From JAHOYW01 sp963664605 (GTDB lineage Bacteria > Verrucomicrobiota > Lentisphaeria > Victivallales > Victivallaceae), in the NCBI GenBank assembly GCA_963664605.1, contig OY761536.1, positions 2,542,001 to 2,606,000 on the forward strand: DNA of 64,000 nucleotides, in the 5' to 3' direction. Positions 15,770 to 24,250 of the stretch are shown here, one piece after another. The notes under the pieces were generated by a model. That model saw only the letters and a program-made list of their open reading frames with translations. It was not told the DNA's origin and did not search any database. A program made the position numbers and the translations under genes. The number at the start of each line of letters is the position of its first letter. The stretch's first letter is position 1.

Positions 15770-17272
15770 ATGACTATAAACCCCAAGTTAAGCCCGGCTG
15801 AATATGTCAGAACGATAGTTAAACAAGATCAAATAGATAAATATCTGGATAATGGAAAAGATTTTATTGATGACGCGGTTATTTATACGGAACTTGATAA
15901 ACAAAATAATCCTGACAAGGGCAGGGTGCGCGATATTATAGATAAGTCACTTAGTATGACGACGCTCTCAGCCGGGGAAACAGCAGCTTTGTTAAATGTT
16001 GACGACCCTGAATTGCTTGCTGAAATGAGCGAATCCGGGCTGAAAAATAAAAAGTTTGTTTATGACAACCGGATAGTAACTTTTGCGCCGCTTTATATGA
16101 GCAATCTTTGTGTAAACAGTTGTTTATACTGTGGATTCAGAAATGAAAATGAATACGAAGTAAGACGAAAGCTGAGTATGGATGAAGTCCGCCGTGAAAC
16201 TGAAGTGTTAGCCGGAAAAATCGGCCATAAGCGCCTTATTGCCGTCTATGGTGAACATCCAAGCACCTCTACTGACTATATTGCTGAATCCCTGAATACT
16301 ATTTACGGAGTGCAGGCCAAGACCCGGCGCGGTTTCGGCGCGATTCGCAGGGTTAATGTAAATGCCGCGCCGCTTCCAATTGAAGATTTGAAAGTCCTGC
16401 ATGAAGTTGGAATCGGGACTTTTCAGGTCTTTCAGGAAACATATCACCATGACCTGTATTCAAAAATTCATCCCGGCAATACTGTCAAAAGCAATTACCG
16501 CTGGCGTTTATACAGTATGCACCGGGCAATGGAAGCTGGCGTTGATGACGTTGGCATGGGGGCTCTTTTCGGGCTGGGCGACTGGCGTTTTGAGGTCATG
16601 GGACTTGTTGCGCATGCCAGAGACCTTGAAGCTAAATTCAATGTCGGTCCGCATACAATTTCTTTTCCACGGATAGAACCTGCATGTAATGCTCCTCTGG
16701 CTGGAAATAAGGACACCAGAGTGTCAGACGCAGACTTTTTAAAACTGATAACAGTTTTGCGTTTAGCCGTACCTTATACCGGCATGATTATTACTGCCCG
16801 TGAAAGCAGAGATATTCGTGATAAATGTATTCCGCTTGGCTGTACGCAAGCCGATTGCTCCTCTAAAATCGGAATAGGAGCTTATGATGAATCAGGTGAT
16901 GAACAGGAATCCAGCAAACAACAGTTTATCTTGGGAGATACGCGTTCCCTTGAAGAAATGATCCGGGACCTGGCAAAAAAAGGAATTATTACGTCATTCT
17001 GCACAGCTGCTTATCGTTGCGGACGCACCGGGGGATGCATTATGGACATGTTGAAAACCGGGAAGGAAGGAAAATTCTGCAAAGTAAACGCCGTGCTCAC
17101 GTTCCGTGAATGGCTGGATGATTTTGCTTCAGACAAGACTTTGGAGATATGCCGTCCGGTAATGAATTCTGAGATAGAAGAGATACGCGCTACTTTGAAA
17201 CCGTCATTTTTTAAAGAGTTCATGAGTTACTACAACCGGATCGAATCCGGTGATCGCGATCTTTATTTTTAA
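15770..17272 (+). CDS. hydG: HydG, [FeFe]-hydrogenase H-cluster maturation radical SAM enzyme (variant)
   Basis: 500 residues from ATG 15770, preceded by AAGGAG at 15755-15760; the longer frame has no SD. HydG cleaves tyrosine to make the CO and CN ligands of the H-cluster and carries two iron-sulfur clusters. The radical SAM motif C114-x3-C118-x2-C121 is intact, as are the F-G-A-I-R-R-V-N-V-N and Y-H-x-D-L-Y segments. The auxiliary cluster motif, normally C-x2-C-x22-C, reads C411-T-A-A414-Y-R-C417 with the last Cys at 437: the second cysteine is Ala, and extra cysteines sit at 417 and 423. So it is a variant, perhaps with shifted ligation. No HydE, HydF or hydrogenase gene is in the window. 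Confidence 0.85.
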   Translation: MTINPKLSPAEYVRTIVKQDQIDKYLDNGKDFIDDAVIYTELDKQNNPDKGRVRDIIDKSLSMTTLSAGETAALLNVDDPELLAEMSESGLKNKKFVYDNRIVTFAPLYMSNLCVNSCLYCGFRNENEYEVRRKLSMDEVRRETEVLAGKIGHKRLIAVYGEHPSTSTDYIAESLNTIYGVQAKTRRGFGAIRRVNVNAAPLPIEDLKVLHEVGIGTFQVFQETYHHDLYSKIHPGNTVKSNYRWRLYSMHRAMEAGVDDVGMGALFGLGDWRFEVMGLVAHARDLEAKFNVGPHTISFPRIEPACNAPLAGNKDTRVSDADFLKLITVLRLAVPYTGMIITARESRDIRDKCIPLGCTQADCSSKIGIGAYDESGDEQESSKQQFILGDTRSLEEMIRDLAKKGIITSFCTAAYRCGRTGGCIMDMLKTGKEGKFCKVNAVLTFREWLDDFASDKTLEICRPVMNSEIEEIRATLKPSFFKEFMSYYNRIESGDRDLYF

Positions 17273-17297
17273 AAGATTACAGATGGTGTAATAAAAT

Positions 17298-17340
17298 AAA
17301 GCTCTCTATGCCTGCCTTAATGCATAGAGAGCTTTTTTTA
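17298..17340. terminator. Bidirectional terminator between hydG and the esterase gene
   Basis: AAGCTCTCTATGC (17299-17311) pairs perfectly with GCATAGAGAGCTT (17322-17334), followed by a T-run on the plus strand; an A-run to the left is interrupted (ATAAAATAAA), so the plus strand is favoured. Confidence 0.88.
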
Positions 17341-17347
17341 GCTGTAT

Positions 17348-18937
17348 TTAACGTCTTTTAAAAGTGACGCCTTCCCATGAATCGGTGCGGAAAGGAACTG
17401 CCGGAAGTCCTTCTTTATTGTAAAGATTACAGCCTTCAGGATTATTGCTCCATGCATAACGTACAGCGACAGGATTTTTTACTTTTGAGTTGCTGACGAT
17501 TATTGTTGAGCCTTTTATTACTGCATCTGCCCAGACAAATTTTTTGTCTTTACCGGCAATAGCGAAACGCTTCAAAGTTCCACCTTTTGCGATGAGCCCT
17601 TTCCCGACATTATCCATTTCAAGAATTATTTTATCACCTTCTATTTTGCTGGATTTTAAGGTGGGCCCCGAGGCAACTATATTTTTCCCATAGGCTGTTT
17701 TTAATGCTGCCAGCTGCAGGCGTTTACCTACATCCTGTTTGTTTTTCGGATGAATATTTCTAGCTTCGCCGATATCTATCGCGGAAGCCACCGCACAAGC
17801 TGGAAGCTTGGCAGCAGTCATGTTTTGAGCTTCACGCAGTTCTGCCCAAGTTGAATTCACCGGTTTGTCATGAGCACTGGTGAAATTTGCCAGTTCGACA
17901 ATCAGGAAAGGAAAATCACCTTGATTCCATGATTTACGCCATGAATTAATCATTGCCGGCAGCAAAGAACGGTATTGATACGCTCTTCCGGCGTTGGCTT
18001 CTCCCTGATACCAGATTGCCCCTTTGATACCATAAGGGATCAGCGGGTTAATCATAGCATTGTAAAGCCCGGCTGGAAGATGCGGATGTTTGGCACTATA
18101 AGGATAGCGGGGGCGACGGATACGTTTTTTAGGTTTTGTTTTCGATTTCTTGATTTCCGCTATTTTTTTCTTGTAATCGATCATGTCTTTTTTATATTTT
18201 TCAAGGTTCTGTGGAAAATCTTTCACTCTTTTCTCATGACGATCAAGAATAGTTTTGAACATTGGATTTGCTTCCAGATAATCATGGCGGGTCCATGCTT
18301 CAGCAGGAGTTCCTCCCCAGGAACTGTGGATAAGGCCAACCGGAACATCTTTTAATGATTTATATAATTCGCGTCCGAAAAAATATCCGACAGCAGAAAA
18401 TGATCCAACCGTTGCTGGAGAGCATTTCACCCACTTGCCTTTCACTGTGTCCAGAGGTTTTTCGCTTACAGAGCGACGTACTGTAAAAAGCCGGATATTT
18501 GGATAGTTTGCGGCGGCAATTTCTTTTTTGGCATCTTTAGCTCTGATTACCGGCCATTGCATGTTTGACTGTCCCGAACATATCCATACGTCACCGCTTA
18601 AAATATTTTTAATAGTGATAACTTTCTTCTTACCGCTGATCTTCATAACATAAGGGCCGCCGACAGGCAGGGGACGGGTATGAATCATCCATTTTCCTTC
18701 TTTATCAACGGTGGCAGTGTACTTTTTGTTATCGATTTGAACAGCGACAACTTCTCCCGGTACACCTTTGCCCCAAACCGGGACGTTCATTTCGCGCTGC
18801 AATACCATTTCATTTCCAAATAATGGATTAACGCTGAATTTTGTTGCATTTGGTTTTGGTGAACACAATTCTGAACACCATTGGCATCCGAAGCCGCTGA
18901 TTACCAATAATACTGCCGCGATTAGAACTCTTTTCAT
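17348..18937 (-). CDS. Sialate O-acetylesterase-type SGNH esterase, lipoprotein
   Basis: 529 residues. The N-terminus (hydrophobic run then I-S-G-F-G-C) has a lipobox with Cys18, so it is probably membrane-anchored. SGNH blocks are C-S-G-Q-S-N-M-Q near residue 120, H-S-S-W-G-G-T near 205, W-Y-Q-G-E-A-N near 310 and N-I-H-P near 395. A Lys-rich insert at about residues 250-275 is specific to this copy. Same architecture as 6700-8286 but diverged. It follows the Gfo/Idh/MocA gene by 16 bases and forms an operon with it; the rhamnogalacturonan acetylesterase upstream suggests pectic side-chain deacetylation. Confidence 0.88.
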   Translation of the reverse strand: MKRVLIAAVLLVISGFGCQWCSELCSPKPNATKFSVNPLFGNEMVLQREMNVPVWGKGVPGEVVAVQIDNKKYTATVDKEGKWMIHTRPLPVGGPYVMKISGKKKVITIKNILSGDVWICSGQSNMQWPVIRAKDAKKEIAAANYPNIRLFTVRRSVSEKPLDTVKGKWVKCSPATVGSFSAVGYFFGRELYKSLKDVPVGLIHSSWGGTPAEAWTRHDYLEANPMFKTILDRHEKRVKDFPQNLEKYKKDMIDYKKKIAEIKKSKTKPKKRIRRPRYPYSAKHPHLPAGLYNAMINPLIPYGIKGAIWYQGEANAGRAYQYRSLLPAMINSWRKSWNQGDFPFLIVELANFTSAHDKPVNSTWAELREAQNMTAAKLPACAVASAIDIGEARNIHPKNKQDVGKRLQLAALKTAYGKNIVASGPTLKSSKIEGDKIILEMDNVGKGLIAKGGTLKRFAIAGKDKKFVWADAVIKGSTIIVSNSKVKNPVAVRYAWSNNPEGCNLYNKEGLPAVPFRTDSWEGVTFKRR

Positions 18938-18953
18938 GATTTCCTTCCTATGT

Positions 18954-19940
18954 TTACAGGGTTATAAGTTTATGTTTATCTGCGCTGTCGCGGGCATAGA
19001 GGGCCGTTCTTGATACCTGGAAACAATCTTCCATCGTTAAGCGGCATTTTGCCATGCCATGCAGAGAACGGCAGAAATCTCCGAAAAAATCTCCTTCAGG
19101 TTCCAAAGGCAGTTCCCGGGGAGGCGCTTCGTTGTTTGTCAATATCGTTTTGCCGTTGCGAACTTCTATAATACCGTTTCCTCCAGCTATTCTGAGTTGG
19201 TCGTCACCGTGGCTGCCGGCGTTTTTGGGACGCAGGAAATCGGCAGAAATTGTACCTACTGAATCATTTGCAAACCGCATGGATATTGCCGTGGCTGATT
19301 CGCATTCATTGTATCCTCTGTTTCCAACGATGGTTTGCGCGGCATATATCTCAGAAACATTACCGCAGAACCAGCAGAACCAGTCTATAGCATGTATCGC
19401 CACCCACAAAATAGTACCGCCATAGGTTTTTCTATGACGGTAGAAATCAGGCCTCGATGAGTCAAAATGATAAGATTTCCGGCCGTAAAGCATGATTGCG
19501 TCACCTATCGCCCCGTCTTCAAACGCTTTGAAGGCGGTATAGAATTCAGGATTATAACGCATACCATGCATACCGATGATCTGGACATTATTTTCTGTTG
19601 CGGTTTTTTCCAGTTCATCCAGTAATTCAATCGAATGAGCAATAGTTTTTTCAGTAAAGCAGTTGATGCCGCGTTTCAGGCATTCGAGAGATATTGCGCC
19701 ATTCATATCAAAACGCGTGGCAATAACCGCCACATCGGGTTTTATCTTGTCAAGCATATCGCGCCAGTCGTCAAATGCTTCGGCATTGAATTCATAATTG
19801 AGCATATTTGCTGTGTCATTTGTCATGTCGCCGGGTATTCCGGAGGCAAAAGCACAAAGTTCCAGGAAATCAGGATTTTTTTTAATACCGCTCAATGCAT
19901 AATTAATATGGCCGCAGGCGCCGATTATAACAATTTTCAT
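18954..19940 (-). CDS. Gfo/Idh/MocA family oxidoreductase
   Basis: 328 residues; ATG 19940 after a GAGGT SD. N-terminal Rossmann fold starts I-V-I-I-G-A-C-G-H-I; the usual E-K-P motif appears as E-K-T near residue 95. The C-terminal alpha/beta domain includes G-G-T-I-L-W-V-A-I-H-A-I-D-W with the conserved His/Asp pair. Such enzymes oxidise or epimerise sugars, inositols or sugar acids with NAD(P). No signal peptide, so cytoplasmic. Lies between two esterase genes on the same strand, consistent with catabolism of a released sugar. Substrate unknown. Confidence 0.85.
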   Translation of the reverse strand: MKIVIIGACGHINYALSGIKKNPDFLELCAFASGIPGDMTNDTANMLNYEFNAEAFDDWRDMLDKIKPDVAVIATRFDMNGAISLECLKRGINCFTEKTIAHSIELLDELEKTATENNVQIIGMHGMRYNPEFYTAFKAFEDGAIGDAIMLYGRKSYHFDSSRPDFYRHRKTYGGTILWVAIHAIDWFCWFCGNVSEIYAAQTIVGNRGYNECESATAISMRFANDSVGTISADFLRPKNAGSHGDDQLRIAGGNGIIEVRNGKTILTNNEAPPRELPLEPEGDFFGDFCRSLHGMAKCRLTMEDCFQVSRTALYARDSADKHKLITL

Positions 19941-20093
19941 GTATTATACCTCACATATTCAATATAAAAAACTACAATATTATAAAAAGAACCCATTGCA
20001 ATATGTAAATTAGTTAATTTCCTGCTTTTTCCTGAAATTATCAATGTCGCCGGTTTTAATTTATTAAGTGAACCGATTCGGTTATTGGAATGG

Positions 20094-20870
20094 CTACTTG
20101 AATAATTCGGCTATTTTCAGTTTCTGTTTTTTCGCGTCATCCACCAGCCATTTCGTGACAATACGGGCGCCATCCAAATTCAGATGAGTGTTGTCAATGT
20201 GACCTTTGGGGCTGTTTTTACTCTTTTTGTTCCAGTAAGGATATTTTGAATTTTTAGGAACATGGTTGTAAAGTTTCTTAGATTCTTCGGGACTCATTTT
20301 GCTTATATGCGCAAAGCTGATGTTATTCAGGTCTATAAGTGGTACATCTTCTTCTTTAGCGGTTATGCGGCAATATTTAGGATATTGTCCCAGGGAACGG
20401 CGCAGAGTGTCTTTTTTAGAGCCTTTTCGATAAAATACCCGGCGGCACATGGAAGTTACCAGGATTGGATGAGCGCCTTTGGCTCTGGCGGCTTTTATGA
20501 ACTTTTTTAAATTTTCCCGATAACTTGTTTTGGGGTCAGTATAACGTTTGGGATCTTTTTTCTTCTGATCATTATGTCCGAATATAATCATAAGATAGTC
20601 ACCTTTTTTCATTCCTTCGGCAACCGGCTTCCAATAGCCTTTGTCTTGAAAACTCCTGGTGCTTGTACCGCTTACCGCCCGATTTTCAACTTTGACTCCG
20701 GGTTTGCAATATTCCGGCAGCATTTGTCCGAGGCCTGCCAATGGAGCCAGCTTGGATTTATACGTTTGCGTAATTGAATCCCCTATCAGCCATATTGTGA
20801 CTTCTTTATTTTCTGCGGCAACAGTCATTGAAACTACCAGTAATAAAATATTGAAATATTGTTTAAGCAT
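20094..20870 (-). CDS. Rhamnogalacturonan acetylesterase (SGNH, CE12-like), secreted
   Basis: 258 residues; N-terminal hydrophobic segment (residues 5-18) ending A-A-E fits a signal peptide. SGNH blocks: I-G-D-S-I-T (Ser near 32), S-G-T-S-T-R-S-F, F-G-H-N-D near 97, and D-N-T-H-L with the catalytic Asp/His near 228. This set is characteristic of rhamnogalacturonan acetylesterases, which remove acetyls from the pectin backbone. Transcribed toward the Gfo/Idh/MocA and sialate-esterase genes; the 153-base gap may contain a separate promoter. Supports pectin as a substrate together with the PL22 lyase. Confidence 0.82.
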   Translation of the reverse strand: MLKQYFNILLLVVSMTVAAENKEVTIWLIGDSITQTYKSKLAPLAGLGQMLPEYCKPGVKVENRAVSGTSTRSFQDKGYWKPVAEGMKKGDYLMIIFGHNDQKKKDPKRYTDPKTSYRENLKKFIKAARAKGAHPILVTSMCRRVFYRKGSKKDTLRRSLGQYPKYCRITAKEEDVPLIDLNNISFAHISKMSPEESKKLYNHVPKNSKYPYWNKKSKNSPKGHIDNTHLNLDGARIVTKWLVDDAKKQKLKIAELFK

Positions 20871-21001
20871 TTAATTATTCCTTTATATTTAAAAGTTAAT
20901 TACAGATATGAGATTCTTAGATAATTCTAAAAAAATGACTTTAAGACTATGCTGCATAAAACAGGCCGTGTCAATAATTGTTTTGAAAATTAATTGTTTT
21001 T

Positions 21002-21865
21002 TTAACATGCTTGATTCTTATTTAATTTTCTACGGTACTGTTTGGGAGTCATGCCAGTTTGTTTTTTGAATACCCGGTGAAAATAGGCAGGGTCTTTATA
21101 ACCTGAATAGGCGGCTATTATTTCTATGCTGAACATGGAATTCTCCAATAGTGATTTCGCATGTTTCAGACGTCTGAACATCAAGAGTTCTGGAAAAGTC
21201 TTACCAAATGATTCTTTGAGTAATTGGGAAGTCCTGGATTCACATAGAAAAAGGGATTGCGCCAGATCGCTGAGGGAAATATTTTCCTTGAACCTGGCGT
21301 CAATGAACGCCTTGATTTTTTCTGCTCGTGATGAACTGCTGTCGTAAACGGCCTCCCGGCTCCGTGATATCAAAGTTTCTATATGTGATGATATCAGGTT
21401 GCCGAAAGCAAAAATCTTTTTTACTGTTTTCATATCTATTTCAGGTAAAGCTGTTTTTTGAGAATTCAGCAGGGGATTATTTATTTTTTTGCCTGCTTTA
21501 AATGTGTCAGGCGGCAGGGCTGCGGAAGTCCAGGTGAAAGGCCCTATAAACATTGCGCCCGAAACTTTACCTTCAACGAAAAGCGGAATGACTGCTTCAA
21601 GCAAGCCGTAATGACAGAATTTCAGGAATGCCTCTGGTTTATTTGCCAGCCTTCGTTGTATGCTGTCCCGGTCAAAAGCTATACAACTCTGAGTTGATTC
21701 GGGTATTTTATACTTAATTGTCGTACAGAATGGATTCAAGTGATAATGCGGAAGATCAGGAAAATGATGCCGCAATTGTCCTGAATAGTCATGTACAGTG
21801 ACAGAGCATTTGAAAGTTTTTTCAAGCGCTTTGATTGCGGTTAAGAGTATTTCTTTAGTATTCAT
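21002..21865 (-). CDS. AraC-family regulator with PocR-type ligand-binding domain
   Basis: 287 residues from ATG 21865 (weak AAAGAA upstream); an in-frame ATG at 21934 would add 23 residues. Residues 5-150 resemble the PocR sensory domain: C-I-A-F-D near 57, C-H-Y-G-L-L-E-A near 78, and G-A-M-F-I-G-P-F. Residues 185-285 hold two AraC helix-turn-helix motifs (I-S-L-S-D-L-A-Q-S-L and I-E-I-I-A-A-Y-S-G-Y-K-D-P-A-Y-F-H-R-V-F-K). Probably activates neighbouring sugar genes; the FAD enzyme gene starts divergently 140 bases away. Confidence 0.87.
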   Translation of the reverse strand: MNTKEILLTAIKALEKTFKCSVTVHDYSGQLRHHFPDLPHYHLNPFCTTIKYKIPESTQSCIAFDRDSIQRRLANKPEAFLKFCHYGLLEAVIPLFVEGKVSGAMFIGPFTWTSAALPPDTFKAGKKINNPLLNSQKTALPEIDMKTVKKIFAFGNLISSHIETLISRSREAVYDSSSSRAEKIKAFIDARFKENISLSDLAQSLFLCESRTSQLLKESFGKTFPELLMFRRLKHAKSLLENSMFSIEIIAAYSGYKDPAYFHRVFKKQTGMTPKQYRRKLNKNQAC

Positions 21866-22005
21866 TAATTCTTTAATTATGATATCTACTATAGTTTTTA
21901 TAGAAAAATACATGATAATTAAAGAAAAATCCATAAAAGTTTAGAGAAAAGGGGATTATTTTAATTAATAAGCAAGTCAAATCAAATTAAAACCAAGGTA
22001 TAAAA

Positions 22006-23313
22006 ATGAATGTTGAAACTATAGATTATTCTTTAAATCAGAAAATACCAGTAACTGTCAAAGCGGAGGTTGTTGTAATCGGCGGCGGTCCCGGCGGACT
22101 TGGCGCGGCGGTCGCCGCGGCCCGCAATGGCGCCGATACGGTTTTAATTGAACGTTATGGTCAACTCGGAGGAATGGCTTCTGTTGGAGAAGTATTCCCT
22201 TTTATGTCGAATCATCTTGATGGTAAAACTTTAGACAAACCTGTTTATGCTGATTGGGTAAACGCCATGCGCAAATATTCTCCGGAATATAATGGGAAAT
22301 GTGATGATGACGTTGAAACTTCACGAGGGTGTTATTCCAAGGATGAAGCTATGCTGGCGGCTGAAGACCTTTGTCTGGAAGCTGGCGTTAGGCTGGTCTA
22401 TCACCATAATCTATTTGATACTATAATCAATGATGGTAAAATAAAAGCGGCGGTGTTGTTTTCAAAGTCAGGGCTTAGCGCAGCTCAGGCTGATGTTTTT
22501 ATTGACTGCACCGGTGACGCTGACCTGGCGGCCAAGTCTGGCTGTAAGTGCGAATACGGTAATGATGATAATTTATGTCAGCCTATGACCTTATGTTTCA
22601 AACTTTCCGGTGTGGACGCGGACAGAATGCCGGATCGTGCCGGAATCAGCGCCTTGTATGATATTGCTAAAGAAAAAGGTGAAATCCAATGTCCGCGTGA
22701 AAATGTGTTGTGGTTCGTTACGCCTCAGAGGGATGTTATTCATTTTAACACCACACGGGTTATAAAGAAGAGTGCGGTTGATGGAATAGAATTGTCTGAA
22801 GCAGAGGTTGAAGCCAGACGGCAGCTTAGAGATTACCTGGCGTTTCTAAGAAAAGATGTTCCCGGCTTTGAAAAATGCAGGATTCATTCAATAGCTCACC
22901 ATATAGGTGTTCGCGAGTCCCGCCGGGTTGTCGGAATTAACTACATTGGAGTTGAAGCATTCGAGCAGGCAAAAAAATATCCTGACGGTATTGCCAAGGT
23001 GAGATATCCCATTGATATCCATAATCCAGGCGGCAGCGGAACTATTATCAAGAAAATAGCTGATAATGACTGGTACGAAATCCCTTATGGCTGTATCGTT
23101 GCCAAGGATGTCGCCAATCTGCTGGTCGGCGGCAGACCGATTTCTGTGGACCATGCTCTCCATAGCAGTATGCGGGTAATGCCTCCGGCATGTTCGGTAG
23201 GGCAGGCGGCCGGAGTTGCCGCTGCTATGGCTGTCAAACAAAACTCTTCTCCGTCAGAACTTGACGGAATCAAGGTCAGGGAAACGTTGAAAAAAATGGG
23301 CGCGGTGCTCTGA
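22006..23313 (+). CDS. FAD-dependent oxidoreductase (FAD_oxidored family)
   Basis: 435 residues; ATG 22006 with AAGG upstream. The dinucleotide motif V-V-V-I-G-G-G-P-G-G-L-G-A-A is at residues 23-36, then L-I-E-R-Y-G-Q-L-G-G. G-D-A-D-L-A-A-K-S-G and the late L-L-V-G-G-R-P-I-S complete the FAD site. PF12831-type proteins are common beside glycan-degradation genes in this bacterial group, but their reaction is mostly unknown. No signal peptide. Divergent from one AraC gene and convergent, stop to stop without a spacer, with another. Confidence 0.82.
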   Translation: MNVETIDYSLNQKIPVTVKAEVVVIGGGPGGLGAAVAAARNGADTVLIERYGQLGGMASVGEVFPFMSNHLDGKTLDKPVYADWVNAMRKYSPEYNGKCDDDVETSRGCYSKDEAMLAAEDLCLEAGVRLVYHHNLFDTIINDGKIKAAVLFSKSGLSAAQADVFIDCTGDADLAAKSGCKCEYGNDDNLCQPMTLCFKLSGVDADRMPDRAGISALYDIAKEKGEIQCPRENVLWFVTPQRDVIHFNTTRVIKKSAVDGIELSEAEVEARRQLRDYLAFLRKDVPGFEKCRIHSIAHHIGVRESRRVVGINYIGVEAFEQAKKYPDGIAKVRYPIDIHNPGGSGTIIKKIADNDWYEIPYGCIVAKDVANLLVGGRPISVDHALHSSMRVMPPACSVGQAAGVAAAMAVKQNSSPSELDGIKVRETLKKMGAVL

Positions 23314-24138
23314 TTAATTACGAATTTTTGACGGTGCGCTGCCGATGATGCTTTTGAACTGTTTGGAAAAAATATATTGATCGGTATAGCCGGTTTGCAC
23401 GGCAGCCTCCTTGACGGAAATATCTGATTCCTTAAGCAAATATTTGGCATAGTTCATACGCTGTTGCACCTGATATTTTTTAGGGCTTACCCCGTAGCGG
23501 CGTTTAAAGATTGTGGTGAAATATTTTCGGGATATTCCGGCTTTTTTTGCCAGTTCATCAATGCCTGTACGCTCAAGAGGGTGTGTCCTTATCCATTCAT
23601 GTACTTTTTCAAGATTACTTTCCGGCTTGTAGTTTATATTCTGTTCAGCCTCGTACAGCGTACGGCACAAAAGTGTGTGCAGTAAAGATGATATGTTTGC
23701 TGCTGCAAAAGAGTCTTCACCCATACTATACAGACGAATAAGTTCAGTAAATAGAAATTCGAGACTTTCAGCATTTGGGCTGTTGTAAGTATAACAAAGG
23801 CTGCAGGAAAACGGTTCCAACTGTTTTCCGGTATAGTTTTCATAAAACCCAAAGCGTACAGGAATAATAACCGGAGGATTGGAAATATCTTGTTTCCCTA
23901 TATAGTACGCGCCGCCACCAACGAACACGATTTGTCCGCGCTTTAACTCCACATCCTGCCCGTCCAAACAGTAATATCCTTTGCCTCCGCGTACGAACAA
24001 CAAATGATAATCGCTTATAAAACGTTTCTCAACTTTCCACGCGGGAGGGACTTTTACATTACAGCAGGAATGAATTTTTATATGAAAACTGCCGGAAACC
24101 CTGGAGAAAAGATTTTTTATTTTGTCCATTTTTAACAT
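23314..24138 (-). CDS. AraC-family transcriptional regulator with cupin-like sensor
   Basis: 274 residues; start 24138 or 24129, neither with a strong SD. Residues 10-110 look like the AraC-type cupin ligand domain (H-L-L-F-V-R-G-G-K-G-Y-Y-C-L, L-K-R-G-Q-I-V-F-V-G). Residues 175-272 carry two helix-turn-helix motifs: I-D-E-L-A-K-K-A-G-I-S-R-K-Y-F and V-K-E-A-A-V-Q-T-G-Y-T-D-Q-Y-I-F-S-K-Q-F-K. Its TAA abuts the stop of the FAD enzyme gene. Divergent from the sulfatase gene, 112 bases apart, so that is the likely target. Confidence 0.88.
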   Translation of the reverse strand: MLKMDKIKNLFSRVSGSFHIKIHSCCNVKVPPAWKVEKRFISDYHLLFVRGGKGYYCLDGQDVELKRGQIVFVGGGAYYIGKQDISNPPVIIPVRFGFYENYTGKQLEPFSCSLCYTYNSPNAESLEFLFTELIRLYSMGEDSFAAANISSLLHTLLCRTLYEAEQNINYKPESNLEKVHEWIRTHPLERTGIDELAKKAGISRKYFTTIFKRRYGVSPKKYQVQQRMNYAKYLLKESDISVKEAAVQTGYTDQYIFSKQFKSIIGSAPSKIRN

Positions 24139-24250
24139 CTTTTTGTGCTGTTTTGCTATTTAATTATATACTATTATAGCTTATTCTATATAATAATTCA
24201 ATAAAAATCCCTATGTCTTTTTAACATTAAAAATTATGGAGATAATAAAT

